Source of the DNA: Actinophytocola glycyrrhizae
GTDB lineage: Bacteria; Actinomycetota; Actinomycetes; Mycobacteriales; Pseudonocardiaceae
DNA: 64,000 nt
Assembly: GCF_042653545.1 (NCBI RefSeq)
Contig: NZ_JBHSIS010000027.1
Span: forward strand, 124,001-188,000
Direction: 5' to 3'
Under the pieces are notes generated by a model. It was not told where the DNA came from. It did no database searches and saw only the letters and a list, made by a program, of their open reading frames with translations. Made by a program: the position numbers and the translations under genes. Of the stretch, positions 43,074-51,205 are shown in pieces (positions within the stretch are counted from its first letter, which is position 1; the number at the start of each line of letters is the position of its first letter).

Positions 43074-44120
43074 TCACAGGCGGATCAGTGCCCTGTCCGA
43101 CGCCCTGTTGAGCGCCTTGTCGAGGGCGCGCTGGGTGGCGGTCTCGACCTCGCCGAGTTTGGTGGACAGGACGTTGTCCATGTTCCGCTCCGCGCGCCCG
43201 ACGTTGCGGATCGTGGCGTAGTGGTGCAGGTAGGTGTTGGTGGCCTGGTGCACCCCGAACGCGGTGCCCTGCCACGGCGCCACGCGCTGGTCGTGGTTCC
43301 ACAGCCGCTCCAGCTCGGTGCGGGTGTTCTCGGCGATCGTGCGGGCGCGGCCCTTCTGCGCGGGGACCGGGGTGTACTCGTCGAGGAACGCCGACCAGAC
43401 ACGGTCAGGCACCTCGATCCGGGTCAGCCGCTCGACCTCGGCGCTGAACTCGTCGGCGGCCTGGTGGACGATGCCCAAGGCGTCGCGCACCTCGGCGACC
43501 TTGAACTTCGAGTGACGTGAGTGCTTGATCTTCACCGCGGCGCCGCCCTCGCCGAGGGCGATGTCCATGGTGTTGTCGCACACCACGAGCTGCACGACCG
43601 GCTTGTACGTCGACGAGAGGGATCCGTCGACCGAGGTGGCCGCGAGCAGGTGCGGCCGGAACCGCACGCCGGCCGCGGTGATGGTCTCGGTCATCTCGAT
43701 CGACACCCACGCGACCGCGCCGTTCTTGAGCAGCCCGGCCGAGCCGATGTGCAGGTCGGTGTCGAGCAGGTTCGCGACCTTGGTCAGCAGCCACTCGTCG
43801 TAGTGGTGGATGGTGAACCCGTCCTTGAACTTGCCGAGCAGATCGAGGGTGTCCGACCGGATGATCAGCTGGTGGTCGGTGTAGGTCTTCCACGCGGGGT
43901 TGTCGGCACCGAGTAGCTCCTGGAGGTTGCCGCCCATCGGGATCGACACCGGCTGCCACCCGAACAGCCTGCGTTTCACGTCCTCGACCGGGATGGGACC
44001 GGGGTAGTGGTTGGGCTCGACGCCTTGGGCGGAGCGGCGGTAGTGCCAGGCGGTCCCGCGCTGGTCGGTGTAGCCGACGAGCACGTTCTGGTTCAGCCAC
44101 TCGGATGTTTCACGGGACAT
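43074..44120 (-). CDS. DUF932 / TIGR03299-type phage-plasmid protein
   Basis: The ATG at 44120 has GAGG upstream; the product has 348 residues. The opening MSRETSEWLNQNVLVGYTDQ, RLFGWQPVSIPM, and late WQGTAFGVHQATNTYLHH match the DUF932 proteins common on phages and plasmids. Their biochemical role is not known to me; some sit near replication or transfer genes. The C-terminal 60 residues are basic and helical, possibly binding nucleic acid. Confidence 0.88.
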   Translation of the reverse strand: MSRETSEWLNQNVLVGYTDQRGTAWHYRRSAQGVEPNHYPGPIPVEDVKRRLFGWQPVSIPMGGNLQELLGADNPAWKTYTDHQLIIRSDTLDLLGKFKDGFTIHHYDEWLLTKVANLLDTDLHIGSAGLLKNGAVAWVSIEMTETITAAGVRFRPHLLAATSVDGSLSSTYKPVVQLVVCDNTMDIALGEGGAAVKIKHSRHSKFKVAEVRDALGIVHQAADEFSAEVERLTRIEVPDRVWSAFLDEYTPVPAQKGRARTIAENTRTELERLWNHDQRVAPWQGTAFGVHQATNTYLHHYATIRNVGRAERNMDNVLSTKLGEVETATQRALDKALNRASDRALIRL

Positions 44121-44460
44121 TCCGGACCTCACTTGTCGGTACGTTCATGGAGTTGGCCATCGCCTCGTGGTCATCACTGGCGATCTGGGCTGGGCGAGGT
44201 TGAGCACCACGGCGTCGGTGTTGCCTCGATGGCCGTGCCGAGGGGAGCGGAAGGCATCCCAGCCCTGTAGGCCCCGGCACGCCGCTTCTGTGGTGCGCCG
44301 GGCGTGGTCTGATCGCGGTAACCGGGCCACCCACCCGTGGTTCCGGATACCTCTGATGCCGCAGGAGACTGCGGTGGCGATTCAATGCGGGTCTGGTGGC
44401 CGCGTGCGCCGCTGGTTCGTGGTCTGGTGACCGGAACAATGCGGAGTGTCTGTTACGGCC
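44121..44460. other. Intergenic stretch without a gene
   Basis: No reading frame here has a supported start or recognisable product on either strand. The promoter of the DUF932 gene is expected at its left edge, but I cannot mark it. Confidence 0.45.
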
Positions 44461-44955
44461 TCAGAAGAGTTCTTCTTGTATCGCGGCACGTTTGATTGAT
44501 TCCCCCGAGGGCTTGTCGGCCTGGCGCCGGCGCGGAGGAGGTGGTGCTATCGGCAGTTGGGACGGGATCAGCGTCTGGGTGATCGGGCCGGTGACGATGC
44601 GTTCGGTTCGGAGGAAACGTTTGCGGCCGTACGCTGCAGCGCGTGCGTCGGCGACAAAGTCGAGTTCGACGACGGTGGGTTCAGGTAGGTCGTGACCGTC
44701 GCGTCGCGCCCACGTACGGTACCGGGCGATCCGGTCCAACAGAATGCCAACGTGCGCCTGGCAGGCGTGTTCGGTATACGGCCCGGCCGCGCGGTGGTAG
44801 GTGACCTGGTGGGTGGCTCTCAGACCGCATCCCATGCCCTGGCGCAGGCTGTTGTTGTTGTCGCGGCCGGGCTCCGTGAACAAGACATAGTAGTCGCATC
44901 TGGGAATCTGCCACTTGTGGACAGAGTTCTTGCGGTCCTTTCTCACGCTCATCAT
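44461..44955 (-). CDS. Hypothetical protein
   Basis: The 164-residue product has AGGGG upstream of its ATG pair. PRCDYYVLFTEPG, CGLRATHQVTYHRA and HACQAHVGILLDRIARY supply scattered Cys and His that could form a zinc site. The C-terminus is Pro/Arg-rich and ends EELF. No family is recognised. Confidence 0.65.
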   Translation of the reverse strand: MMSVRKDRKNSVHKWQIPRCDYYVLFTEPGRDNNNSLRQGMGCGLRATHQVTYHRAAGPYTEHACQAHVGILLDRIARYRTWARRDGHDLPEPTVVELDFVADARAAAYGRKRFLRTERIVTGPITQTLIPSQLPIAPPPPRRRQADKPSGESIKRAAIQEELF

Positions 44956-45008
44956 CGACCCCTGGCTCGGAACGGGTTATCAGCCGGTGTATGCGACAGG
45001 GTCGATGG

Positions 45009-45458
45009 TCACCGCGTTGGTTGTCGGTCGCGGCGGATCCCGGTGAGCACCGTCGGGCGGGCGCGGACGACCAGAACGCGGCCGCGGCGCTCGAGTACGG
45101 TGCCAGGCGGCCAGCTCGCGGCGTAGTCCAGCATCTCGTCCGCGTCTTCCTGCGCTTCTCGCCACAGCTCTTGATCGTCCTCGTAGCCAGCCGTGATGAG
45201 GCTGCGGTGAAAGAGGTTCCGATACTGCACGACGGTAAGGGCCCGCACGGCCACCTCGGCCGTTGTCGTGGGCCGGTAGGAGTCGAGTCCTTGGAACGCG
45301 CGGGCATTGCCGCACGGGCCGTCAAGATCGGCTTCGTACTCCCCGCAGCAGCAAGCGGGCGCGAGGTCGACGAGTTCACCGTCGGGGACGTGGGCGAAGT
45401 CGCTCCCGTGTTTCCCTTGCGTGCGTGTGGTTGCGACGAGCACAGCAAGTGAGGGCAT
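45009..45458 (-). CDS. Hypothetical protein with N-terminal Cys cluster
   Basis: The ATG at 45458 follows GGAGG with five bases between. The 149-residue product has PACCCGEYEADLDGPCGNAR near residue 40, a Cys cluster that could bind a metal. Helical segments follow: VQYRNLFHRSLITAGYEDD and REAQEDADEMLDYAASWPPG. No family is recognised. Confidence 0.65.
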   Translation of the reverse strand: MPSLAVLVATTRTQGKHGSDFAHVPDGELVDLAPACCCGEYEADLDGPCGNARAFQGLDSYRPTTTAEVAVRALTVVQYRNLFHRSLITAGYEDDQELWREAQEDADEMLDYAASWPPGTVLERRGRVLVVRARPTVLTGIRRDRQPTR

Positions 45459-45578
45459 CGAACCTCCAGAAGCATGCGGTCCTCGATGGATGGCTACGGG
45501 TTCACGAGATCGGCAGTCCCGCAGAGAGCAGGACGACATGGGGCGGTTGCAGTTCCGTCGCCGCACCGGGGTGGGTGG

Positions 45579-45809
45579 TCAGGCTACGGCGCTGAGGTCG
45601 GCGAGGTCGTGCAGGAGCGCGGTGAGCGCCGTCTCGCCGTGATGGTCGCGCAGGACACAGAGCTGGGCGCAGATGTTCAGGTTGTTGATTCGGCTCGCAT
45701 GACGGTCGGCCGCGTCGTGCTCCTCGTCAAATACATAGGCGTTGTCCAGATCGGACAGTTCGCGTTCGTCCACCCGCACGGAGGCGTCGGCGTTGAGCGC
45801 CTCGTACAC
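45579..45809 (-). CDS. Small acidic protein, probably 5' truncated
   Basis: The GTG at 45809 gives a 76-residue product, VYEALNADASVRVDERELSD and on to HHGETALTALLHDLADL. In the same frame the protein character extends about 14 residues upstream (LRLGITAVGHLDEL) without a start. It then meets a different frame carrying a PP-loop protein N-terminus. A deletion that joined two genes, or a frameshift, are both possible. Confidence 0.5.
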   Translation of the reverse strand: MYEALNADASVRVDERELSDLDNAYVFDEEHDAADRHASRINNLNICAQLCVLRDHHGETALTALLHDLADLSAVA

Positions 45810-45849
45810 GAGCTCATCGAGATGGCCGACCGCGGTGATGCCGAGGCGC

Positions 45850-45982
45850 AGAGGTCGTCGTCCTCGATCTGGGTATTGGCGAACAGGAGAACGAGGTCAT
45901 CGGTGCCGTGACGGGCAGCCACACGCTGGGCGACGCACCAGCTGGCTATGCCACCGCTGAACTGCACCACTCTGGCCGGCAT
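45850..45982 (-). pseudogene. PAPS-reductase-like (PP-loop) N-terminal fragment
   Basis: VVQFSGGIASWCVAQRVAAR followed by DDLVLLFANTQIEDDDL matches the start of PP-loop ATPase/PAPS-reductase-like proteins found in phages, plasmids and DNA-modification loci. SGGIAS is the pyrophosphate loop. Only about 43 residues remain before the reading frame departs. It may once have acted with the neighbouring DpdA-like pseudogene. Confidence 0.55.
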
Positions 45983-46160
45983 GGCACACTCCTCGCGATC
46001 GGCTGGGTGGACACTCGCAGCGCTGCCTCAGTTTGTCCCGGCCGACACCGACCACAGTGGATGAGGCCTCTGTATATCAACGAATCACGCGGTTGTTCCG
46101 TCCACAAACGAATCTGGGAGATGGCCGGACCGGCCGCCCGAGTTCGCCGTGGCAGGGTGG

Positions 46161-46530
46161 TTATGCCGCATGAGGGATGCGCGTCGGTCTGCCGTGTGGT
46201 GGGTAGGTACGCGGCTGTGATCGTTGCACGAGCGCTTGTGTCGTGTGATACCAGCGGGAGGCGAACTGGGCGCAGTCGTGCACGGGCACTCGTGGTCGCA
46301 ACCTGGCATCGCGCGCGCCCGCCAGGACGCCGACCGGGACCAGGCCATGGAGTCCGCGGAACGGAGAAGGTAGCCGCAACGCGCGAGCACGCTGCGGTGC
46401 ACACCGAAACCGTGCAAGCGGATGCCCATGCCGTGCAGCACGGTGATGATCTCGTCCACCGCGCGGGTGCCAGCACGTCGGCAACGCTTTCCAGCCCTAC
46501 TACCGGTTCTGTAGGGTCTCGCCGCGAGTG
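46161..46530 (-). pseudogene. Broken DpdA-like (queuine tRNA-ribosyltransferase-related) C-terminus
   Basis: Three frames on the minus strand tile a familiar C-terminus: PVVGLESV, then AVDEIITVLHGMGIRLHGFG and LRSADSMAWS, then CPVHDCAQFASRWY. The LHGFGV, SADSMAWS and CxxxxC elements resemble actinobacterial proteins related to DpdA, the transglycosylase-like enzyme of 7-deazaguanine DNA modification. At least two frameshifts break it and no N-terminal half is present. Family assignment is from memory of motifs. The 45983-46160 and 46531-46773 flanks hold no gene I can support. Confidence 0.5.
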
Positions 46531-46773
46531 GCATATTGATCTTCTGCGACCTGCTGGTTCCGAGCTGTCTCACCCGATGTCACTCAAGATCGGTCTCAAT
46601 TACGTGGCATTTCTTCGGCGGCAGCGTGTGCGGCGGTGGATCGACCGTGTGGCGAGACGCTGTTCCAACGCCTCCGCGAGCGCACTCCTGGCAGCAGAAG
46701 TGGCGTTGCGATTTCAGCAACCGCGCGCGGTCTAAACGAGCTGAATCTCATGTCGCTGCTGCCCACCAGCCCG

Positions 46774-47664
46774 TCACAGCCATGGTTGGGTTGGTGGGGC
46801 GGGAGCTCGGCGGACGCGGTTTGCGACGTCCGGGTGCATGGCCTGTAGTCCGAGCGTAGTGAGCAGGTTGCCGCAGCACTGCACGAGTGCCAGGTCTGGG
46901 GTCAGCGGTGCGTACAGGCCCGGCTGATCCTCGGGAGCGACGGCGGCGAGCGTTGGCTGCTTCGCCGCGTATTCGGCGAAGGTGACCAGGTGTGCGTGGC
47001 GGGCGTCGCGGAAGTCGTCGTCGGTGATGGCGTTGTCGCGCAGGAGGGTGACGGCGGTCAGCCGGGCGCGGAGAAGATGGACCGTGGTCTCGGCCATGAG
47101 CGCGGCCTCGGGGTGGCCGATGGCCCTGCGCACCTGGCCGTGGCCTGGCTCGAACACGGCGCGAACCGCTTGTTCGAGCTGGTCAAGGTCGGCGTTGCGC
47201 CCTCCCGTGTAGGCCATCTGGGCGAGAACGTCTCGTAGACGTGTACGCGCAGCGTGTGTTGCTTGTGGGTGGGCCAGTTGGGCAAGGAGTTCTTGCGCGG
47301 TCTGCCGTGCGACCTTCTGGCTCGTCGTGGCGTCACCAAGCCAGGTCATCAACGCGATCCGCACCTGACGGAGCGGGACGTAGCCCTCACCCCAGTACAT
47401 CCACACGAAGACGGGGATTCTGGCCAGGCTTCTGATCCCGTTGTTGTGCCGGTGGTGCAGCAGGCTGACGAACAGCTCCCGTTGGGCGGGCGAGTAGAGC
47501 GCCGGCAACGAGCCGTGGCCCTTCCCAGCCGGCCGCCGGGTCGGCGCGTCGAGCAGTCCCGCCGCAGTCCAGGCACGGATCAGCCGGGGCGTCACGCTCT
47601 CGCCCACGCGCTCGGCGTCGGCCACCAGGTCGGTGATCGTTCCTGGTTCGGTCACGTTCAGCAC
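46774..47664 (-). CDS. MerR-like HTH regulator
   Basis: The 296-residue product starts at a GTG. The first 75 residues (TPRLIRAWTAAGLLDAPTRR, then GSLPALYSPAQRELFVSLLH) resemble a MerR-type winged helix: helix-turn-helix, then the wing with a basic turn and Tyr-Ser-xx. The remainder is helical and unknown. It could be a plasmid regulator. A small divergent gene starts 114 bases away on the plus strand. Confidence 0.65.
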   Translation of the reverse strand: MLNVTEPGTITDLVADAERVGESVTPRLIRAWTAAGLLDAPTRRPAGKGHGSLPALYSPAQRELFVSLLHHRHNNGIRSLARIPVFVWMYWGEGYVPLRQVRIALMTWLGDATTSQKVARQTAQELLAQLAHPQATHAARTRLRDVLAQMAYTGGRNADLDQLEQAVRAVFEPGHGQVRRAIGHPEAALMAETTVHLLRARLTAVTLLRDNAITDDDFRDARHAHLVTFAEYAAKQPTLAAVAPEDQPGLYAPLTPDLALVQCCGNLLTTLGLQAMHPDVANRVRRAPAPPTQPWL

Positions 47665-47777
47665 TCTATGGAGATTACATCAATCTGGCGTGTGCCACGC
47701 CTCGCGCAGGCCGTTCACGGCGTGCAACACTGTTACGAGATAGCGGTCAATGCGGATGAAGAGAGGAGGTGATGGCC

Positions 47778-47933
47778 ATGGCACGGGCTGGCGCAGGTGA
47801 TGCGTTCGGCGATCCGCGCACGTGGCTGGCGATCGCCAGTCTGCTCGTATCGCTGGGCGTACTGCCCAAGACCTGGCAGAAGGGCATCGGCACCGCCACC
47901 GTTCTGCTCTGGCTGTACCACACGTGGCGGTGA
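47778..47933 (+). CDS. 51-residue membrane protein
   Basis: GGAGGT lies eight bases before the ATG, one of the best ribosome-binding sites in this half of the window. The product opens MARAGAGDAFGDP, then TWLAIASLLVSLGVLP, a short KTWQKG turn, and IGTATVLLWLYHTW before Arg and stop. That is two short hydrophobic helices or one helical hairpin with a basic loop. The ATG at 47772 would sit against the ribosome-binding site. It is divergent from the MerR-like gene. Function unknown; small toxins and holin-like proteins have this shape. Confidence 0.65.
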   Translation: MARAGAGDAFGDPRTWLAIASLLVSLGVLPKTWQKGIGTATVLLWLYHTWR

Positions 47934-48087
47934 AACACACACCGAGGAGAGCCCGCATCGTCTCAGAAGTCGCTCGGATCGTCGACCTGCAACCAACCGG
48001 TGCGGGCCTCCATCGGCGCACTCGGTGTGAGCTGACACGACCGCTATCAGCCAGTGTTGCCTCGTTCGCTGGGCAGGGACGTGAAGG

Positions 48088-49158
48088 TCATCCTCCGTTG
48101 GCGTGTCGCGGGAAGGGATCGCCGGTCGGCCACTGTTCGGTGAGACGAACTGCGGTGTGGGCTGGAGCGGCCGGCGACTGACGTTCGATCTGTTCGTCAG
48201 CTACCTGCACTGTTGCCCAAGTCGGGAGTACCGGTGCCTTGATCGAGTTCGGGTCGGGACTTTGCCACAGGACAGGGGTTTTCTTCGCCCAGTTCCACGG
48301 TCCTGGGTTGTTGGCGATGAGGACGCCACTTACCCGCCCGTGGCCGTCGTTGTGGGGAGTTGTCCAATAGCCGTCAGGCAGCCGACTGAAGGTCGATGCG
48401 CTACCGGGGCGGGTGTACTCGACCGCGCTTCCGTACAACGAGGCCTCGATGTCTTCATCCTCGGGAAAGGGGGTTGCATGCCCCACTGCCACAATGAACG
48501 GCAGCGACAACTCGCCGTATTTCTTGCCCTTCTTCTTGACCGCGTTGAACACCAGATCAGACCTGCCACTGAGCCAGGCCATCTCGGGGTACATCACCGC
48601 CGTCTTACTCGACGGGATGCCTCGCCTGTCCGGGCTTCGCGGAATTGCCTGGAACGAGATGGACCATCCGGTTTCCTGCCAGGTGTGGGTCGGCAGCGCC
48701 ACGTTGTGCTGGTCCTGGTCGGCGAGGACCCGGTCGGGGTCCAGGTCGGCCAGCCATCGCGTCAACCCGGCTTTCAGTCGCTTCAGCGGCGGTGCTACGG
48801 ACCCGCTTTTGTTGATCAAGACCGAGAGGAAGAAGTCAGGGCTTGGCACACTGTCAATGGCATCGATCAGAGAAGGTGTCAACACGCTGTGCGTTATGTC
48901 GCCTACGCGCTGTGTCGTCCAGATCGCCTCGATGACGAACTGCTCGTCACCCTGAGTCACCAGGAAGTCCGGGTTCTTTCCGCGGCTTCCGAGCGCTTGC
49001 TCGATCTCGACGGTGCAGCCGGAGCCGAGCAGCATCTCGTGGAGGTACAACTCCCATAACGCGGAGGACACGTTCGTGTCGGAGTTCCGATCCAGAAGGC
49101 GACTACGGAGTCCGGGCTGGACATGCTTCGGTAGGTGAGACCACCACTCGCTGATCAC
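48088..49158 (-). CDS. PD-(D/E)XK-like protein, upstream part cut by an in-frame TAG
   Basis: From GTG 49158 the product has 356 residues. ELYLHEMLLGSGCTVEIEQA followed by NPDFLVTQGDEQFVIEAIW resembles the PD-(D/E)XK nuclease core. PD and E are present, but the expected Lys after E-x is not evident (EAIW), so catalysis is doubtful. The same frame is open upstream to an ATG at 49272 (MVVYPSRNRTDSSPKRAAEP) except for one TAG at 49174-49176. The residues on both sides (EFYERIAGPF, then DQVREVISEWW) look like continuous protein, so a nonsense mutation has probably cut the N-terminus. Translation may restart at the GTG. Confidence 0.6.
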   Translation of the reverse strand: MISEWWSHLPKHVQPGLRSRLLDRNSDTNVSSALWELYLHEMLLGSGCTVEIEQALGSRGKNPDFLVTQGDEQFVIEAIWTTQRVGDITHSVLTPSLIDAIDSVPSPDFFLSVLINKSGSVAPPLKRLKAGLTRWLADLDPDRVLADQDQHNVALPTHTWQETGWSISFQAIPRSPDRRGIPSSKTAVMYPEMAWLSGRSDLVFNAVKKKGKKYGELSLPFIVAVGHATPFPEDEDIEASLYGSAVEYTRPGSASTFSRLPDGYWTTPHNDGHGRVSGVLIANNPGPWNWAKKTPVLWQSPDPNSIKAPVLPTWATVQVADEQIERQSPAAPAHTAVRLTEQWPTGDPFPRHANGG

Positions 49159-49387
49159 TTCCCGAACCTGGTCCTAGAACGGTCCAGCGATCCGCTCATA
49201 GAACTCCGCTTCCGGTTCAGCAGCCCGCTTAGGCGACGAATCCGTCCGGTTCCGACTCGGGTAGACGACCATGGACCCTGATAGTAGGTCTCCTGGCTGA
49301 CGTATCTCCTGGCATTTTGCGTGCGGCGTGCCATGCGTACCGCTCCGAACCAGTCATGCGTTGGCCCACCATTCGGCTACTGAGCGT

Positions 49388-49690
49388 GTGTCGGTTGGTG
49401 GGTTTGTGGTGGATGATGTATCGGTGGGGCGCTTCCAGGACGATGAGGCTGGCTACGAGCGGTGGTTGGCTGATCACTCGGACCTGTTCGTGCTCAACAC
49501 CGCCCGCAGCCCCGCCCCGAACTACCTGGTGCTTCACCGGGCCATCTGCCACACCATCGCGAGTACTCCGGCGCGCGGCACTCGGTGGACCGGCGAGTAC
49601 ATCAAGTTCTGCGGGCAGCGAGCCGAACTGGAGAAGTTCGCCCAGGCTCATGCCGGCGGCACCGCCTCACCCTGTCGCCTCTGCCTGTGA
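49388..49690 (+). CDS. Small hypothetical protein, defence-island type
   Basis: The informative part is DDEAGYERWLADHSDLFVLN, then APNYLVLHRAICHTIAS and GTRWTGEYIKFC, with CRLCL at the end. Short genes with a GYxxWLxxHPxxFVLN opening are common near nuclease and restriction-like genes, by my recollection. The start is unsure: GTG 49388, 49406 or 49409. About 100 residues. It lies between the PD-(D/E)XK-like gene and the AbiJ-like gene. Confidence 0.6.
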   Translation: MSVGGFVVDDVSVGRFQDDEAGYERWLADHSDLFVLNTARSPAPNYLVLHRAICHTIASTPARGTRWTGEYIKFCGQRAELEKFAQAHAGGTASPCRLCL

Positions 49691-49783
49691 CTCGCCGGCT
49701 ACCGGCTCCTGAGCGGGCAAATCGTCACATTGTTGCGGCATGTCCGGATGTTCGCCATCAGGGAACCGGCTAGCTTGGCGTAT

Positions 49784-50911
49784 GTGAGGTCGAGTTGGTT
49801 CGTTGTGTCGGAGGAGGATCCGGCCTGGGACATGAACGGGGAGCCGTGGGCCAGTTCGCGTTTCAGGGACGCTCTCGATCTCGGCCGACTGGATCTTGTC
49901 CGACGCGGTTCGCAGTCAGAGCCGAACGACATCGATGCAGCCGGCGACTTGGGGCGCCTCGCGCATAGCGAACTCGAGTTGTTCGGCACCAATGGTGAGC
50001 AGACGCTCGACGACGATGAGATCGCGGCGGTTCTGCGGACATTGCGGGCGGTCCTCAAGCGTCTTGAGGTGCCGCTCGATCTGCCGTTCAGAGACTTTAC
50101 GGGATTCCATGGATTCTGGAGTTCCCAGGGGATGAGTGGGAGTTGGGCCGCTCGACGCGGTTACCTGAGCGACGTGTTCAACCCGGTGCTCGCGCGGTTG
50201 GACGACCTCGATGACGAGCGGGGCACCCGCTCAGGCCTGCGCGGTGTGGACGGTCGACCTCGCAACCTGATCTTCGCTTCTACTGGTCCGAAGCCGGACA
50301 TCGTGTTGCGGGACGCGATCGACAACGTCGTCGAAGTCACCAGCAACGCCGAATACTGCCTGTTCTACGACCGCCCACTGGACACGTCCGGATTGACCTG
50401 GGGCCAACTGTGTAACTGGTGGCGTGCGAGGAGCAACCTCGACGGTTCATCAGAACGGGACGTTGCGCTGGACCTGTACCGCCGGCTCGCCGCGTCCGTA
50501 CGTGACAACCCTGTCGAACAGAGGCTGTTCCGAAGCTACTGTGAGCTCTACGGGTCCGATCAAGGGTCGTCCCTGCCCGCTCTTCTGCCGCAGGTCTACC
50601 TGCACTACGACCCGTCGACGTGGAAACAGCGCGGTGGACGTCCAGGTGCGCTTGCTCGGGAACGGATGGACTTCCTGCTGCTGGTCCCAGGCGGAGGCCG
50701 GGTCGTGATCGAGGTCGACGGCAAACAGCACTACGCCGAAGGTGACGCCGCTTCTCCACGGCTGTACTCGCAGATGGTCGCTGAGGACCGGCGACTTCGG
50801 CTACGCGGGTACGAGGTCTACCGATTCGGTGGCTTCGAGTTGAGCCAGCCCAGCGCCCCAACCATGTTGCGGACCTTCTTCACAGATCTGCTGGCTTCTT
50901 GGGTAGCCTGA
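49784..50911 (+). CDS. AbiJ-like protein with C-terminal nuclease domain
   Basis: GTG 49784 begins VRSSWFVVSEEDPAWDMNGE; a TTG at 49730 is an alternative. TAGCTT at 49771-49776 ends seven bases before this GTG, which would suit a leaderless transcript. The 375-residue product has a helical N-terminal domain with TGFHGFWSSQGMSGSWAARR near residue 110, resembling the N-terminal domains of AbiJ-type abortive-infection proteins. The C-terminal domain has RMDFLLL followed by RVVIEVDGKQHY and ALD/AEDRRLRLRGYEVYRFGG. That is the D...ExDGK core of restriction-endonuclease-like (DUF559/Vsr-type) folds. I infer a phage-defence nuclease. The 50912-51205 spacer shows no gene I can support. Confidence 0.7.
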   Translation: MRSSWFVVSEEDPAWDMNGEPWASSRFRDALDLGRLDLVRRGSQSEPNDIDAAGDLGRLAHSELELFGTNGEQTLDDDEIAAVLRTLRAVLKRLEVPLDLPFRDFTGFHGFWSSQGMSGSWAARRGYLSDVFNPVLARLDDLDDERGTRSGLRGVDGRPRNLIFASTGPKPDIVLRDAIDNVVEVTSNAEYCLFYDRPLDTSGLTWGQLCNWWRARSNLDGSSERDVALDLYRRLAASVRDNPVEQRLFRSYCELYGSDQGSSLPALLPQVYLHYDPSTWKQRGGRPGALARERMDFLLLVPGGGRVVIEVDGKQHYAEGDAASPRLYSQMVAEDRRLRLRGYEVYRFGGFELSQPSAPTMLRTFFTDLLASWVA

Positions 50912-51205
50912 CAGCGATCGTTGGAGCACCGAAACGATCAGAGATCTCCAGAGCCGAGACCCTGCGTCGACTCACCGATGGCGAGAGTTGGCGGGCGGAC
51001 AGCGGAATCTGAGCGTCCACGCCAACGCCGAGCACCTGGCTTTCACGGCTCTCTGTACAAAGATGTCCCACACAGGGTGGTCGGAACCGCGGGTCGAGCT
51101 GGACACCGACGCTGACGGGCGCGGCGGAACCTCCGGCGTGCGCAGGGACAATCGGCACGCCGGGACCGGTGAGACGCACCTTGGCCGGCGTGGTCTGGGG
51201 GATCG

